This document shows positions 25,260 to 34,057 of a stretch of DNA of 64,000 bases, in pieces. How positions within the stretch are numbered: position 1 is the stretch's first letter; each line of letters starts with the position of its first letter. Below the pieces are notes generated by a model. That model worked only from the letters and a program-made list of their open reading frames with translations. It searched no databases and was not told where the DNA came from. This stretch comes from Streptomyces venezuelae (lineage in GTDB: Bacteria > Actinomycetota > Actinomycetes > Streptomycetales > Streptomycetaceae): positions 248,001 to 312,000 of the forward strand of contig NZ_CP029192.1 of NCBI RefSeq assembly GCF_008642315.1, in the 5' to 3' direction. A program made the position numbers and the translations under genes.

Positions 25260-25635
25260 GCGTGATGCGGATCCCGACCGTGCCTTTCAGGCCTCGCCGG
25301 ACCCGGCTGCCGAAGAGCGTGAGGAAGCCGATCACCCCGTACTTGTGCAGGATGAGGGTGCGGTAGCGGGCGGTGACGTCGGGCGGGCAGATCTCGGCGG
25401 TGGCGGGCACCTGCTCGCCGGTCGGCCTGCCCCGTACGTCGCACGGACCGACCATGACGTCCGCGCGCCGGCGGATGCGCTTCACCTTCCAGGATTCGCC
25501 GGGCGTCCAAATGCCGAGGGCGTCGCCGTCCTCGACGACCCAGACGGGGGTCGGCACCAGGGTGCCGTCCTTCCGGTAGGTGCTGACCAGCAGGTACTTT
25601 CCGGAGCTGAGCTGTGCCAGCGAGGTGTCGGGCAT
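25249..25635 (-). CDS. PPOX-class F420-dependent oxidoreductase
   Basis: A 128-residue split-barrel flavin/deazaflavin-binding protein. The opening 'LSSGKYLLVSTYRKDGTLVPTPVWVV.DGDALGIWT' and 'WKVKRIRRRADVMVGPCDVRGRP' match the PPOX-class, Rv2061-type F420-dependent reductase family of actinobacteria. 'YRTLILHKYGVIGFLTLFG' follows as the C-terminal helix and strand. These small enzymes use F420H2 for two-electron reductions of diverse substrates; the substrate is unknown. The Lys/Arg-rich 'WKVKRIRRR' fits binding of the F420 phosphate and glutamate tail. Its last 11 bases overlap the convergent TPR gene. Confidence 0.82.
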   Translation of the reverse strand: MPDTSLAQLSSGKYLLVSTYRKDGTLVPTPVWVVEDGDALGIWTPGESWKVKRIRRRADVMVGPCDVRGRPTGEQVPATAEICPPDVTARYRTLILHKYGVIGFLTLFGSRVRRGLKGTVGIRITLTP

Positions 25636-25678
25636 GCCGAGAGTCTAGGGCGCCCGGCGGGCGGGTCGCGTAACTCCT

Positions 25679-25684
25679 TATATT
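25679..25684 (+). promoter_or_regulatory. -10 box for a likely leaderless transcript
   Basis: TATATT at 25679-25684 ends 6 bases before the ATG at 25691, so transcription would start at or beside the A of the start codon. No ribosome site exists between them. Leaderless mRNAs are common in Streptomyces. No good -35 was found. Confidence 0.5.
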
Positions 25685-25690
25685 GGTTAC

Positions 25691-26287
25691 ATGGAACAGT
25701 CCCCCGGTCTCGTGCTGCGCTCCCACAGCGGGTCCACCTACCGCTTCGACCCCGGGGCGCTCTGTCTGGAACTCCTGCCGACCGGCGGCCCGGGCGAGTT
25801 CCGGCGGTACGAGGTGCTGCACGCGCCCGGCGACCTGACCGACTGGGCAGGGCGGTCACGGCTGACGCCCACCCCGGTCCTCCAGGTCTCCGACGCCGAG
25901 GTGACGGACGCGCGGCGGCTGCGGGACGCGCTGTTCCGCGTGGCGACCGCGCGGGCCCACGAGGAGGCCGCGGACCCGGCCGACATCGCGACCGTCAACG
26001 CGGCGGCGGCCCACGCGCCGCTGGTCCCCGCCGTCGGCCCGGACGGCGGGCGCGCCTGGGCCGGCCCCGCGGACGGCACCCGGCTCCTCGCCACCGTCGC
26101 GCGGGACGCGGTGGACCTGCTGACGGGACCGTTCGCCCACCGCATCCGCACCTGTTCGGCCGGGGACTGCGCCCTGGTCTACGTCGACACCTCGCGCCCC
26201 GGCCGTCGGCGCTGGTGCTCGATGGAACACTGCGGCAACCGCCACAAGGTGCGGACACTGCGTGCGCGCCGCTCCGAGGAGAGCTGA
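25691..26287 (+). CDS. CGNR zinc-finger (ABATE) transcription factor
   Basis: A 198-residue protein. The C-terminal 45 residues hold the CGNR zinc finger, 'RIRTCSAGDCALVYVDTSRPGRRRWCSMEHCGNRHKVRTLR', with four cysteines in a C-x4-C...C-x3-C pattern and the name-giving CGNR. The N-terminal ABATE-like domain ('YRFDPGALCLELLPTGG' onward) is thought to bind a ligand. CGNR proteins are probable stress-linked transcription factors. The stop codon overlaps the ATG of the next gene (TGATG), so it is translated together with the double-MerR protein. An upstream TATATT and no ribosome site suggest a leaderless start. Confidence 0.85.
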   Translation: MEQSPGLVLRSHSGSTYRFDPGALCLELLPTGGPGEFRRYEVLHAPGDLTDWAGRSRLTPTPVLQVSDAEVTDARRLRDALFRVATARAHEEAADPADIATVNAAAAHAPLVPAVGPDGGRAWAGPADGTRLLATVARDAVDLLTGPFAHRIRTCSAGDCALVYVDTSRPGRRRWCSMEHCGNRHKVRTLRARRSEES

Positions 26288-27015
26288 TGCCGGTGCGCCC
26301 GTTGCGGCCGGTCGATCTGGCGCGCGCTGTCGGCGTCTCCCCGCAGCAGATCCGCGTCTACGCCGACGCGGGCATCCTGCCGTCCGTCCCGCGCTCCCCC
26401 GCCGGGTACCGCACCTTCGACGCCGCTCACTTGCAGGCCCTGTACGCGTACCGGGCCCTGGCGCGCGGCCACGGTCCGGGTACGGCCCGGGACGTCATGC
26501 GGGCGGTCCACGCGGGAGAGGTGCCGCGGGCGCTCGCGCTCGTCGACGCCGGGCACGCGCTCCTGCACGAGCAGCGCGCCTCCCTGCGGACGACCGGCGA
26601 GGCTCTGGCGGCGGTGGCGGAGGACGCGCCCTCCGCTCCGGCCCTGCCGCGCGCCCGGCTGCGCATCGGGGAGGTGGCGGCCCATCTGGGCGTGCGCACC
26701 TCGGCCCTGCGGGTCTGGGAGGCGGCCGGTCTCCTGACGCCCTCCCGCGACCCGGTCACGCACTACCGCTCGTACCTTCCGGCCGACGTGCGCGACGCCC
26801 GGATCATCCACATGCTGCGGCAGAGCCACTACCTCCTGGCGCAGATCCGCCCGGTCCTGGACGACCTGCGCCGCAGCGGCGGCGTCGGCGCGCTCCGCAC
26901 GGCCCTGGCGCAGCGGGAAGCGGCGCTGGACCTGCGGTCCCGGGCCATGCTGGAGGGAGCGGCCCATCTGCACCGCTGTCTCACCAACCCGGAATCCGCC
27001 GCGGAGCCGCGCTGA
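26287..27015 (+). CDS. MerR-family regulator with two tandem HTH modules
   Basis: A 242-residue protein with two MerR-type winged-helix modules. Module 1 is near the N-terminus: 'RPVDLARAVGVSPQQIRVYADAGILPSVPRSPAGYRTFDAAHL'. Module 2 is near residues 125-200: 'LRIGEVAAHLGVRTSALRVWEAAGLLTPSRDPVTHYRSYLPADV'. A linker of about 50 helical residues joins them. Classic MerR proteins have a single HTH and dimerise by a coiled coil; a tandem form could bind its site as a monomer or bridge two sites. The start overlaps the CGNR gene stop by one base, so both proteins are made from one transcript. No metal-binding Cys tail is present. Confidence 0.85.
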   Translation: MPVRPLRPVDLARAVGVSPQQIRVYADAGILPSVPRSPAGYRTFDAAHLQALYAYRALARGHGPGTARDVMRAVHAGEVPRALALVDAGHALLHEQRASLRTTGEALAAVAEDAPSAPALPRARLRIGEVAAHLGVRTSALRVWEAAGLLTPSRDPVTHYRSYLPADVRDARIIHMLRQSHYLLAQIRPVLDDLRRSGGVGALRTALAQREAALDLRSRAMLEGAAHLHRCLTNPESAAEPR

Positions 27016-27070
27016 CCAGCGGCGTATGCTCCGGATGCGTGGAGACGCGGAAGATCGGGGGCGGGACTTC

Positions 27071-27595
27071 ATGGAGCGAGTCGACCGGCGGCGGAGACTG
27101 TCGTGTCTCGGGGTCGCACTGCTCGCCTTGATCCTCCTGGGCGGCAGTGTCGCCTGGCTGTTCCGCGACGAGCTGTTCCACCCCTTCGGTGACGTGCGGG
27201 CATGCGAGGGAAGCGATGCGGAACTGCCCGGCGTGATCGTCGCAGGGGGCGCGACGCTCCCCGCCGACGCCTCCGACGTGCACTACTACACGAAGGGCGG
27301 CACCGTCGAAGTCACCTTCACGAGCGACCGGGTACCGGACTACCTCCACCGCACCGGCATCCTCCCCGAGGACGGGGACCTGTTCGACGAGAAGTACGGC
27401 GAGAAGGGTGTTGCCGCCGACGAGATCGAGCTCCCCGAGGGCCTGTGCGGGTCATCTCTGCGCGGCCCGGTCCGGGACTTCCACCCCACCGGCCCCGGGG
27501 GCCACGCCGTCAGCGTCACGGTCGAGACCTCGCCCATCGCCCCGGACCTCCTGCGCAGCCCGGCACGCACCGTGATCACTTTCGACCTCCCCTGA
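27071..27595 (+). CDS. Membrane-anchored extracytoplasmic protein of unknown function
   Basis: A 174-residue protein with a single N-terminal hydrophobic segment ('CLGVALLALILLGGSVAWLF', residues about 12-31) after a basic 'ERVDRRRR'. It is a type II anchor or uncleaved signal. The outside part is about 140 residues with two cysteines ('RACEGSD' and 'GLCGSS') that could pair. The pattern 'DVHYYTKGGTVEVTFTSDRVPDYLHRTGI' resembles small Streptomyces surface proteins of unknown role. The ATG at 27071 was preferred over 27026 because it starts the basic stretch before the membrane segment; the ribosome site is weak. It follows the MerR gene by 55 bases. Confidence 0.6.
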   Translation: MERVDRRRRLSCLGVALLALILLGGSVAWLFRDELFHPFGDVRACEGSDAELPGVIVAGGATLPADASDVHYYTKGGTVEVTFTSDRVPDYLHRTGILPEDGDLFDEKYGEKGVAADEIELPEGLCGSSLRGPVRDFHPTGPGGHAVSVTVETSPIAPDLLRSPARTVITFDLP

Positions 27596-27619
27596 ACATC
27601 ATGGTGCGACGCCCGGCGG

Positions 27620-27949
27620 CTACGCCGCACTCCACGGGGACACCTCGACCACCGCGTCCACCGGCAACGGCCCGTAGAGGTGCGGGAACTCCACTCCGCC
27701 GGGCCGAGGCGCCTCGAACCGCACCGGCGCGGTGAGACGTTCGCTGTCGATGCCGAGGACCACCAGTTCGTCGGGCCCGTCGTACCCCCCGTAGAGGAAC
27801 GCGGCGACCCCCGGCAGCTGTTCGGGCAGCGAGCAGTGGATGAACCCCACTTCGTCCAGCGTCTTGCCGCGGGTCGACATTTCGTACGTCCCGGTTCTCC
27901 GCGCGGCGTCCCACAGGGCGCGCTCGGTGATGTGCAGCAGTCGTGTCAT
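27620..27949 (-). CDS. DUF952 family protein
   Basis: A 109-residue protein with the DUF952 pattern: 'LLHITERALWDAARRTGTYEMSTRGKTLDEVGFIHCS' and 'PEQLPGVAAFLYGG', then 'LVVLGIDSERLTAPVRFE....GGVEFPHLYGPLPVDAVVEV'. DUF952 proteins share a fold with ADP-ribosyl-binding and glutathione S-transferase-like proteins, but the biochemical role is not established. The HCS and FPHLYG motifs line the predicted pocket. The ATG at 27949 fits the family start. It converges on the membrane-anchored protein gene and may be cotranscribed with the substrate-binding protein gene upstream (35-base gap). Confidence 0.85.
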   Translation of the reverse strand: MTRLLHITERALWDAARRTGTYEMSTRGKTLDEVGFIHCSLPEQLPGVAAFLYGGYDGPDELVVLGIDSERLTAPVRFEAPRPGGVEFPHLYGPLPVDAVVEVSPWSAA

Positions 27950-27984
27950 GGAGCCACGGTACGTGGACGGCGCGTACGTCGACG

Positions 27985-28848
27985 TCAGGGCCGGACGGCC
28001 TTCAGCGCGTCGGCGACGGCGGTGTGGAAGCGGGCGTGCTCCCTCGCGCTCGGCGGCAGTTCGGGGTTCCAGGAGAGGGTGGGGACGTGCGACCCGAGGG
28101 CGTCCCCGAGGGGCGCCGCGTTGCCCCGTACGTCGGTGAGGACGAGGTCGGGCTCCAGCGCGGCCGCCTCGGCCCAGGTCGTCGTGGACCAGTTCGCGCC
28201 CTGCCCCGGCTCGGGGTCCACGAGGCCGACGCCGAGCCCGGCGAGCGCGGCGAGGTCGGGCCACGCGTACGGCCTCGCCAGGTGGACGGAGTCGGGGCCC
28301 GCCGGGGAGAGGGCGAGCACGCGCGAACGCACGGGTCCCACGGCGGAGGCGGTCAACCGCCGCTCGGCGACGGCCAGTTCGGCGTCCGCCTCGGGGTCCG
28401 GCTCGGCGCCCAGGCTGCGCGCGAGGGCGGTGAGACGGTCTCTGATCCCGGTGAGGCTGCGGCCGCCGCCGACGTCGAGCACGACGAGCGGGATCTGCTC
28501 CTCCAGGTGTTTCGCGGCCTCCGGGTCGATGCCGTAGACCTGGCCGCCGCCGTAGGTGAGCGCCACGACCAGGTCGGGCCTCGCGGCGAGGAGGGCGTCG
28601 AGGTCGAGTGCGGGGCCCGCGCCGAAGTAGGGGAGGCCGGCGAGGGGGAGGCTGCCCGTCTTGGCCGGGTCGGGCAGGGCCGGGTCGTCGTGCGCGGAAC
28701 CGAAGACGCCGACGGGGCGTATGCCGTGGTCGTGCAGGGCCGCGCCGGTCGGTACGTAGGCGACGAGGCGGGACGGGCGGCGCGCGGTCCTCACCAGGTG
28801 GTCCCTGTCGTCGGTGAACTCCCAGTCGCTGGCCGTGTGTTGTGCCAT
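27985..28848 (-). CDS. FhuD/BtuF-like ligand-binding protein lacking a signal peptide
   Basis: A 287-residue protein of the iron-siderophore/vitamin B12 periplasmic-binding fold: 'RRPSRLVAYVPTGAALHDHGIRPVGVFGS', 'ALDLDALLAARPDLVVALTYGG' and 'IPLVVLDVGGG....IRDRLTALARSLG'. The usual export signal and lipobox are missing; the protein starts 'AQHTASDWEFTDDRDHLV'. It also has no adjacent permease or ATPase genes. It may act in the cytoplasm as a ligand-binding or siderophore-handling protein, or use a start further upstream that I could not find. The ATG at 28848 has 'aggagg' in front (in its own sense), which supports this start. Confidence 0.78.
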   Translation of the reverse strand: MAQHTASDWEFTDDRDHLVRTARRPSRLVAYVPTGAALHDHGIRPVGVFGSAHDDPALPDPAKTGSLPLAGLPYFGAGPALDLDALLAARPDLVVALTYGGGQVYGIDPEAAKHLEEQIPLVVLDVGGGRSLTGIRDRLTALARSLGAEPDPEADAELAVAERRLTASAVGPVRSRVLALSPAGPDSVHLARPYAWPDLAALAGLGVGLVDPEPGQGANWSTTTWAEAAALEPDLVLTDVRGNAAPLGDALGSHVPTLSWNPELPPSAREHARFHTAVADALKAVRP

Positions 28849-29081
28849 GATCTCCGACTCCTCCTGCCGTCCCGTGCCGTGGCCTGTCCCGCCGTGGCCG
28901 TCCCGCTGCTACCTGCCCGGGCGCACCCCGGCGTACACGGGTCGACCCCCTCGCTCCGCCGGTGGGCCTAGGCCTCGCGCAGGTACCGATCCCGGTCGAG
29001 CGACAGATGCGGAGGCGGGATGCGGGTTCGTAGGTTCGTCGGTGTCAGGCGCCAGCGCGCACCGAGCCGGGGAGGCACATC

Positions 29082-29699
29082 ATGAACACGCACGACACGC
29101 AGGGGACCGTCAGGGAGAGGCGCGACGAGAACGCGGAGGCCCTCAAGCTGGCCGTCGTCGTCGCGAGCACGCGGGAGGGCCGCTTCGCGCCGACGGTCGC
29201 CGCCTGGTTCCTGCGCCAGGCCGCGCACCGCCACGATCTGGACGTCGACGTGATCGACCTCGCGGAGGCGCGCCTGCCGGAAGACCTGTCCGGACGGCCG
29301 GGCCCGGAGGCCGCCCGCGTCGCCGCGCGCATCGACGCGGCGGACGCGTTCGTCATCGTCACGCCCGAGTACAACCACAGCTTCCCCGCACCCCTCAAGA
29401 CCGCGCTCGACTGGCACTACGCGGAGTGGCGCGCCAAGCCGGTGGGCTTCGTCAGCTACGGCGGCCTGTCGGGCGGCCTGCGCGCCGTCGAACACCTGCG
29501 GCAGATCTTCGCGGAGCTCCACGCGGTGACGGTGCGCGACACCGTGAGCTTCCACGGCGCGCGGAGTTGCTTCGACGGGGCCGGCGAGCCGCTCGATCCG
29601 ACCGGCCCGGAGACCGCGGCCAAGACGATGCTCGACCAGCTCGCGTGGTGGGGCCGCACCTTGCGGGCAGGCAGGACGGTGCACCCGTATACAGCTTGA
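29082..29699 (+). CDS. NADPH-dependent FMN reductase-like flavoprotein
   Basis: A 205-residue flavodoxin-fold protein. The phosphate-binding loop is 'VVVASTREGRFAPTVAAWF'. The central motif is 'ADAFVIVTPEYNHSFPAPLKTALDWHYAEW' (TPEYN is the family signature) and the next loop is 'KPVGFVSYGGLSGGLRAVEHLRQIF'. Members of the NADPH_FMN_red family reduce FMN, quinones, azo dyes or metals. The N-terminal 20 residues are extra and charged. The ATG at 29082 is about 10 bases after 'ggggagg'. The gene stands alone between divergent and convergent neighbours, so the substrate is open. Confidence 0.87.
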   Translation: MNTHDTQGTVRERRDENAEALKLAVVVASTREGRFAPTVAAWFLRQAAHRHDLDVDVIDLAEARLPEDLSGRPGPEAARVAARIDAADAFVIVTPEYNHSFPAPLKTALDWHYAEWRAKPVGFVSYGGLSGGLRAVEHLRQIFAELHAVTVRDTVSFHGARSCFDGAGEPLDPTGPETAAKTMLDQLAWWGRTLRAGRTVHPYTA

Positions 29700-29736
29700 G
29701 CCCGCGCTCACACCGCGGCACGGTGCGCCCGCGCAC

Positions 29737-30657
29737 CTACGACAGCTGTGCGTGGAGGTCGTGGTCCGCGAGGACCGCGTCGATGATGCGACGGTTGACG
29801 GCAGCCTGCTCCTCGTCCGAGTCGATGCACGCGGACAGGACCAGCAGCGCCTTCCACAGCGCCCAGCCGCGGGCCCTCGCCCAGGTCCCGGCGTCCTGGC
29901 CGACGGCCGCACGGAACGCCTCCCGGCTCTCGCCGTCGAACATGCCCCACGCGGCCACGAGGTCGCAGGCGGGGTCGCCGACGCCCGACGTGCCGAAGTC
30001 GATGACGGCGGTGAGCTTGCCGCCCTCCACCAGCAGGTTCCCGGGGGCGACATCGCCGTGGAACCACACGGGGGTCCCGCGCCACTCGGCGGCCAGGGCG
30101 GCGTCCCACACGGCCGCCGCCCGGACGGTGTCGACCCTGCCTTCGAGCGCGGCGAGGCACCGGCGGGTCTCGTCGTCGTAATGGGCGGGTGACGCTCCCC
30201 GGTACCAGCTGTGCTCGCCGGCGAGCGGCCCGCCGGTGGTGTCGCAGCGTTGCAGCGCGAGGAGGAACTCGGCGACCGACACGGCGAATCGGGGCATGTC
30301 GTCGATGTGCCCGCGCGCCGCCGTCTCACCGGTCAGCCAGCCGCGTACGGACCACGGATGGGGGTAGCCCTCCCCCGGCTCGCCCTTGGCGAGCACCGGA
30401 GGAACGTCGACGGGCAGCGACGGCGCGAGGCGCGGCAGCCAGGCGTTCTCCTTGGCCACCGCGGGCACGTATCCGGCGGCGGTGGGCAGCCGGACCGTCT
30501 TGTCGTCGCCCAGGCGGTACGTCCGGTTGTCCCAGCCGTCGACCTCGACCGGCGTCACGGGCAGCTCGCTCCACTGCGGGAACTGGGCGGCGATCAGCCG
30601 TCGGACCAAGGCGGCGTCGATGCCGGCGCGTCCGTCGGGTGCGGGGGTGGAAACCAT
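29737..30657 (-). CDS. Aminoglycoside phosphotransferase-family kinase
   Basis: A 306-residue APH-fold kinase. It has the nucleotide-loop region 'VDGWDNRTYRLGDDKTVRLPT', the catalytic loop 'VWFHGDVAPGNLLVEGGKL' (H-G-D, with the N that binds Mg) and the metal motif 'AVIDFGTSGVGDPACDLVAAW'. This subgroup ('WDN..YRLG') is very common in actinobacteria and is not clearly linked to drug resistance; substrates may be small metabolites or natural products. The ATG at 30657 fits the usual family N-terminus; a longer in-frame opening to 30726 has no conserved sequence. A resistance function should not be assumed. Confidence 0.82.
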   Translation of the reverse strand: MVSTPAPDGRAGIDAALVRRLIAAQFPQWSELPVTPVEVDGWDNRTYRLGDDKTVRLPTAAGYVPAVAKENAWLPRLAPSLPVDVPPVLAKGEPGEGYPHPWSVRGWLTGETAARGHIDDMPRFAVSVAEFLLALQRCDTTGGPLAGEHSWYRGASPAHYDDETRRCLAALEGRVDTVRAAAVWDAALAAEWRGTPVWFHGDVAPGNLLVEGGKLTAVIDFGTSGVGDPACDLVAAWGMFDGESREAFRAAVGQDAGTWARARGWALWKALLVLSACIDSDEEQAAVNRRIIDAVLADHDLHAQLS

Positions 30658-30764
30658 CCGGGAATCATCGCGCCGGGGCGGGCGGGCGGCAAAGCATTTT
30701 CCCGGGCCCGGCGTGCGGCAACACACCTCCCACGGTGCTCACACCGCCCCCTCCCCCTGGGCAT

Positions 30765-31121
30765 TCACGCCGGGAGCCAGCGCTCCGCCGCCTCCACGCT
30801 GTCGCCGACCCCGCTGTTGAACGCGAGGTCCGCCTGCGGGGCATGCCGCCGGACGAGGTTAACGATCCGTTCGAAGAGCGGGACCAGTTGCTCCGTCTTG
30901 CGGATGCCCCCGCCGATGACCACCACGTCCCAGGCACGCTCGGACAGCGATGCCACGAGCGCCTCCTCGGTCGCCGCGTCGAACGTCACCAGGGCGACGC
31001 CGGCATCGATGCCGCGCTCCCGGAACCGTGCCGACTCCGCGTCCAACGCGGCGATGACGGCCTCGGCATCGGTGCCGGGCAGCGCTTTCGGGTCGTAACC
31101 CACAACAAGTACACGAGACAT
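30765..31121 (-). CDS. Conserved small protein of unknown function
   Basis: A 118-residue protein beginning 'SRVLVVGYDPKALPGTDAEAV' and containing 'AWDVVVIGGGIRKTEQLVPLFERIVNLVRRHAPQADLAFN'. The alternating strands and helices with a Gly-rich 'IGGGIR' loop suggest a Rossmann- or flavodoxin-like small domain, but no catalytic motif is visible. I have seen this protein type widely in Streptomyces as a hypothetical. The ATG at 31121 was chosen over the upstream frame opening at 31148. It lies 48 bases after the maleylpyruvate isomerase-like gene on the same strand and may share its transcript. Confidence 0.7.
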   Translation of the reverse strand: MSRVLVVGYDPKALPGTDAEAVIAALDAESARFRERGIDAGVALVTFDAATEEALVASLSERAWDVVVIGGGIRKTEQLVPLFERIVNLVRRHAPQADLAFNSGVGDSVEAAERWLPA

Positions 31122-31169
31122 GGCGGACACCCTAGCCGCGACGATCAAGGAACGGACCGCCGCCCGGGC

Positions 31170-31982
31170 TCAGCTCCGCAGCCAGTCCCCCGCGCCCCGC
31201 ACCCAGTCGGCGAACAGGGCCTCGTCGCCGAGGACTTCGATGCCGTCGGCGGGCGTCGGGGTGCGGCGTTGGTAGAGGAGGAGCAGAAGGTCGGTGAGCG
31301 GGCCGCGCACGGCCGTGGTCGACTTCTTGTGGGCGTGCGAGACGGTGATCGGCGCCCCGGTGAGGTCGATCAGCCACTCCCCCGTCCCTTCCGGGGCGTC
31401 CGTGGCGTGGAAGTGCAGCGTGCGGCCTGGACGCAGCAGCGCCCGCATCTCGTCCTCCGACGCGTAGGCCTGGGGCAGCGTGCTGAACTCCAGCCACTCT
31501 TCGAGGCCGTCGAGGGCGACGTCGGGGTCGAGGGTGTACGTTCCGCCGACCGCGGCGGTCGCGTCGAAGCGGTGGACGACCGTCTCGTACGTCATGCGGC
31601 GCGCCCAGAAGAGGGGCGTGCCGCCCGGCGCGACGGTCCAGACCCGCACCTCGGGTCCCGCCTCGCGCAGCGTGTCCGCGAACCGGGCCGCGCCTTCGGT
31701 GAGCCAGGCGGACAGCGCGGGGACGTCGTCGTCCGCTTCGGGCGTGACGAGGTTGACCTGCTCGTCCGGCACGGGTCCGGTGGCCCGCGTCCGGACGACC
31801 GTCTCGGCCCAGCGGTGCGCGCCGCCCACGTGGCGCAGCAGGTGGGCGAGGGTCCAGCCGGGGCAGCCGGGCACGGGCGCGGTGGCGTCGGCACCCGCGA
31901 TGGTCGACGTCAACTGGGCGGTCTGGTCGATGATTCGGTCGGCGTAGCGGTCGTGGACCGCGTGAAGGCTCGGACGCGTCAT
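31170..31982 (-). CDS. Maleylpyruvate isomerase-family, mycothiol-dependent (DinB-like) protein
   Basis: A 270-residue protein with the mycothiol-dependent metalloenzyme N-terminal domain: 'VPGCPGWTLAHLLRHVGGAHRWAETVVRT' (the HxxxH...H-type zinc/DinB helix bundle) and 'RRMTYETVVHRFDATAAVG' with the third metal His. The C-terminal SCP2-like part runs from 'RTLHFHATDAPEGTGEWLIDL' to 'RGPLTDLLLLLYQRRTP'. This family includes maleylpyruvate isomerase and many mycothiol S-transferases of unknown substrate. It confirms an actinomycete origin, since mycothiol is confined to that group. The ATG at 31982 is the family start. Confidence 0.85.
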   Translation of the reverse strand: MTRPSLHAVHDRYADRIIDQTAQLTSTIAGADATAPVPGCPGWTLAHLLRHVGGAHRWAETVVRTRATGPVPDEQVNLVTPEADDDVPALSAWLTEGAARFADTLREAGPEVRVWTVAPGGTPLFWARRMTYETVVHRFDATAAVGGTYTLDPDVALDGLEEWLEFSTLPQAYASEDEMRALLRPGRTLHFHATDAPEGTGEWLIDLTGAPITVSHAHKKSTTAVRGPLTDLLLLLYQRRTPTPADGIEVLGDEALFADWVRGAGDWLRS

Positions 31983-32095
31983 GGCGTCACGGTAGACCAC
32001 GGACCGCAACGTGCCGGGCACGAACCATGGGCTCGTGAGGACGGGTGAGGGGGCGGGGGCCGGCGCAGGGGGCGAGGTCATCGCCCGGTCGTCGG

Positions 32096-34057
32096 TCATG
32101 CGGACTTCACCGAGGCCGGCGAACTCGCCGCCGTCTCCGCACCCGTGGACGCGGCCGAACCCACGGACGTCTCCCCTACCACCGGTCCGGCCGTCGTCGC
32201 CAGGAACTGGGTTGCCGCCAGTTCCCCGTACAACGGGTCCGCCGCCACCAGTTCCGCGTGCGTGCCCACCGCGCGCACCTTTCCCGCGTCCATCACCACG
32301 ATCCGGTCGGCCAGCGTCACCGTCGACAGGCGGTGGGCCACCACCAGGACCGTGACCTCGCGCGACACCTCCGCCACCACGTCCCGCAGCGCCAGTTCGT
32401 TGACCGCGTCCAGCTGTGAGGTCGCCTCGTCGAGCAGGAGCAGGCGGGGTTTCCGCAGCAGCGCCCTCGCGATCGCCACCCGCTGGCGCTCGCCGCCCGA
32501 CAGTTTGGAGCCCCGGTGGCCGACGACCGTCTCCAGGCCCTCGGGCAACCGCTCCACGACCGCGTCGAGCCGGGCCCGCACCAGCACGTCCCGGATCTCC
32601 GGTTCCGTGGCGCGCGGCGCCGCGAAGAGGAGGTTCTCGCGCAGGGTGCCCGCGAGTACGGGCGCGTCCTGCTCCACGTATCCGATGGCGGCCCGCAGTT
32701 CGGCCAGCGGCCACTCCCGTACGTCCGTGCCGTCGACCAGGACCCGGCCGCCCGTCACCTCGTAGAACCGCTCGATCAGACCGAACACGGTCGTCTTGCC
32801 CGCGCCCGACGGTCCGACGAATGCCGTCATGCCCGGCCCTGGCACGTCGAAGCTCACGCCGTGATGGACGTACGGGAGGTCGTCGCGGTAGCGGAACGTC
32901 ACGTCGTCGAAGGCGACGGACGCGGCGACGGCGAAGGCGTCGGCCTCGACGTCGGCGTCACCGTCGGGGGCTGCCGTCGTCGGTGCGGGTCGCCGCGCCC
33001 CGTCAAGGGGGCCGCTCTCCGTCCGCTCCGTCTCCAGGCGTTCCGCCTGTACGATCCGCGCGATGGCCGCCGACCCCACCTGGTACTGCGACGCCGCCTC
33101 GACCAGCCGCGACACCGGGTCGATCAGATAGAAGAGGAAGAGCAGGAACGCCACCAGCGTCGAGACGGAGATCGCGCCCGACGCGACCCGCGCGCCGCCG
33201 ATCCCGAGCACCGCAAGGAACGACACCTGCACCGCGAGACCGACCGAACTCCACGCCACCGACTGCCACTTGGCCGACCGCACCCCGTGCCGCCACGCCT
33301 CCTGCGCGGCCGCCTCCACCGCGGCCGACTCGCGCTCCTCGGCACCGGAGGCCTTCAGGGTACGGAAGGCGCCGAACGCCCGCTCCAGCGCCGTGGAGAT
33401 AGTCCCCACCGCCTCCTGCGCACGCTGCGTCGCCCGCGCGATCTTCGGCATGACCAGGGAGACCGCGCCGCCGATCAGCACGATCACACCGAGCGTGACG
33501 CCGAGCAGCGCCGGGTCCATCAGCCCCATCATCACGATCGTCGCGACGAAGGTGAGTCCTCCGGAGGCCGCGGACACCACGGACTGGGTCGTCACCGCCC
33601 GCAGCAGCGTCGTGTCCGAGGTGACGCGTGACATCAGATCACCCGGCTGGGTCCGCTCCACTTCCCCGAGACGCAGTCTCAGCAGCCGTCCGATGAGGGT
33701 CCGTCGGGCGGCGAGCACCACCGACTCGGCGGTGCGCTCCAGTACGTACGCCCCGACGGACTCGATCGCGGTGCCGAGCACCACCAGCGCGGTGAGCAGG
33801 ATCAGGATTCCGGCGATGGAGTCGTCGCCGCCGAGCCGGTCCACCAGTGACTTGGCCGCCAGCGGCTGGGCGAGTCCGGTCGCCGAGCCGATCAGCGTCA
33901 GGAAGGCGCCCAGCGCGACGGCGCCCCGGTGCGGGCGGAAGTGGCGGTACAGGGCGCGCCAGGTCTCCTTCGCGGGGAGTCGTTCCGGCTTCTCGGGGGC
34001 CGGGGCCTCGGCGCCTGCGGGGGACGTGGGTCTGGGGGTGGGAGCTGCGTCGGTCAC
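32096..34057 (-). CDS. ABC transporter, fused permease and ATPase
   Basis: A 653-residue half-transporter. The N-terminal region is Pro/Ala-rich. It is followed by a six-helix exporter membrane domain ('[29 protein letters not shown]' to '[21 protein letters not shown]') and a nucleotide-binding domain with Walker A 'GPSGAGKTT', Q-loop '[13 protein letters not shown]', signature '[16 protein letters not shown]', Walker B '[12 protein letters not shown]' and H-loop 'VVAHRLSTV'. Such proteins form homodimers or heterodimers that export lipids, drugs or peptides. A partner half-transporter is not next to it, so it probably works as a homodimer. The GTG at 34057 is the only plausible in-frame start near the conserved region; no clear ribosome site was found. 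Confidence 0.87.
   Translation of the reverse strand: MTDAAPTPRPTSPAGAEAPAPEKPERLPAKETWRALYRHFRPHRGAVALGAFLTLIGSATGLAQPLAAKSLVDRLGGDDSIAGILILLTALVVLGTAIESVGAYVLERTAESVVLAARRTLIGRLLRLRLGEVERTQPGDLMSRVTSDTTLLRAVTTQSVVSAASGGLTFVATIVMMGLMDPALLGVTLGVIVLIGGAVSLVMPKIARATQRAQEAVGTISTALERAFGAFRTLKASGAEERESAAVEAAAQEAWRHGVRSAKWQSVAWSSVGLAVQVSFLAVLGIGGARVASGAISVSTLVAFLLFLFYLIDPVSRLVEAASQYQVGSAAIARIVQAERLETERTESGPLDGARRPAPTTAAPDGDADVEADAFAVAASVAFDDVTFRYRDDLPYVHHGVSFDVPGPGMTAFVGPSGAGKTTVFGLIERFYEVTGGRVLVDGTDVREWPLAELRAAIGYVEQDAPVLAGTLRENLLFAAPRATEPEIRDVLVRARLDAVVERLPEGLETVVGHRGSKLSGGERQRVAIARALLRKPRLLLLDEATSQLDAVNELALRDVVAEVSREVTVLVVAHRLSTVTLADRIVVMDAGKVRAVGTHAELVAADPLYGELAATQFLATTAGPVVGETSVGSAASTGAETAASSPASVKSA

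Noticed and set aside
29737..30657. Antibiotic-resistance call for the APH-family kinase
   Set aside because: The fold is shared by many metabolic kinases and there is no biosynthetic cluster or known resistance-type signature here.
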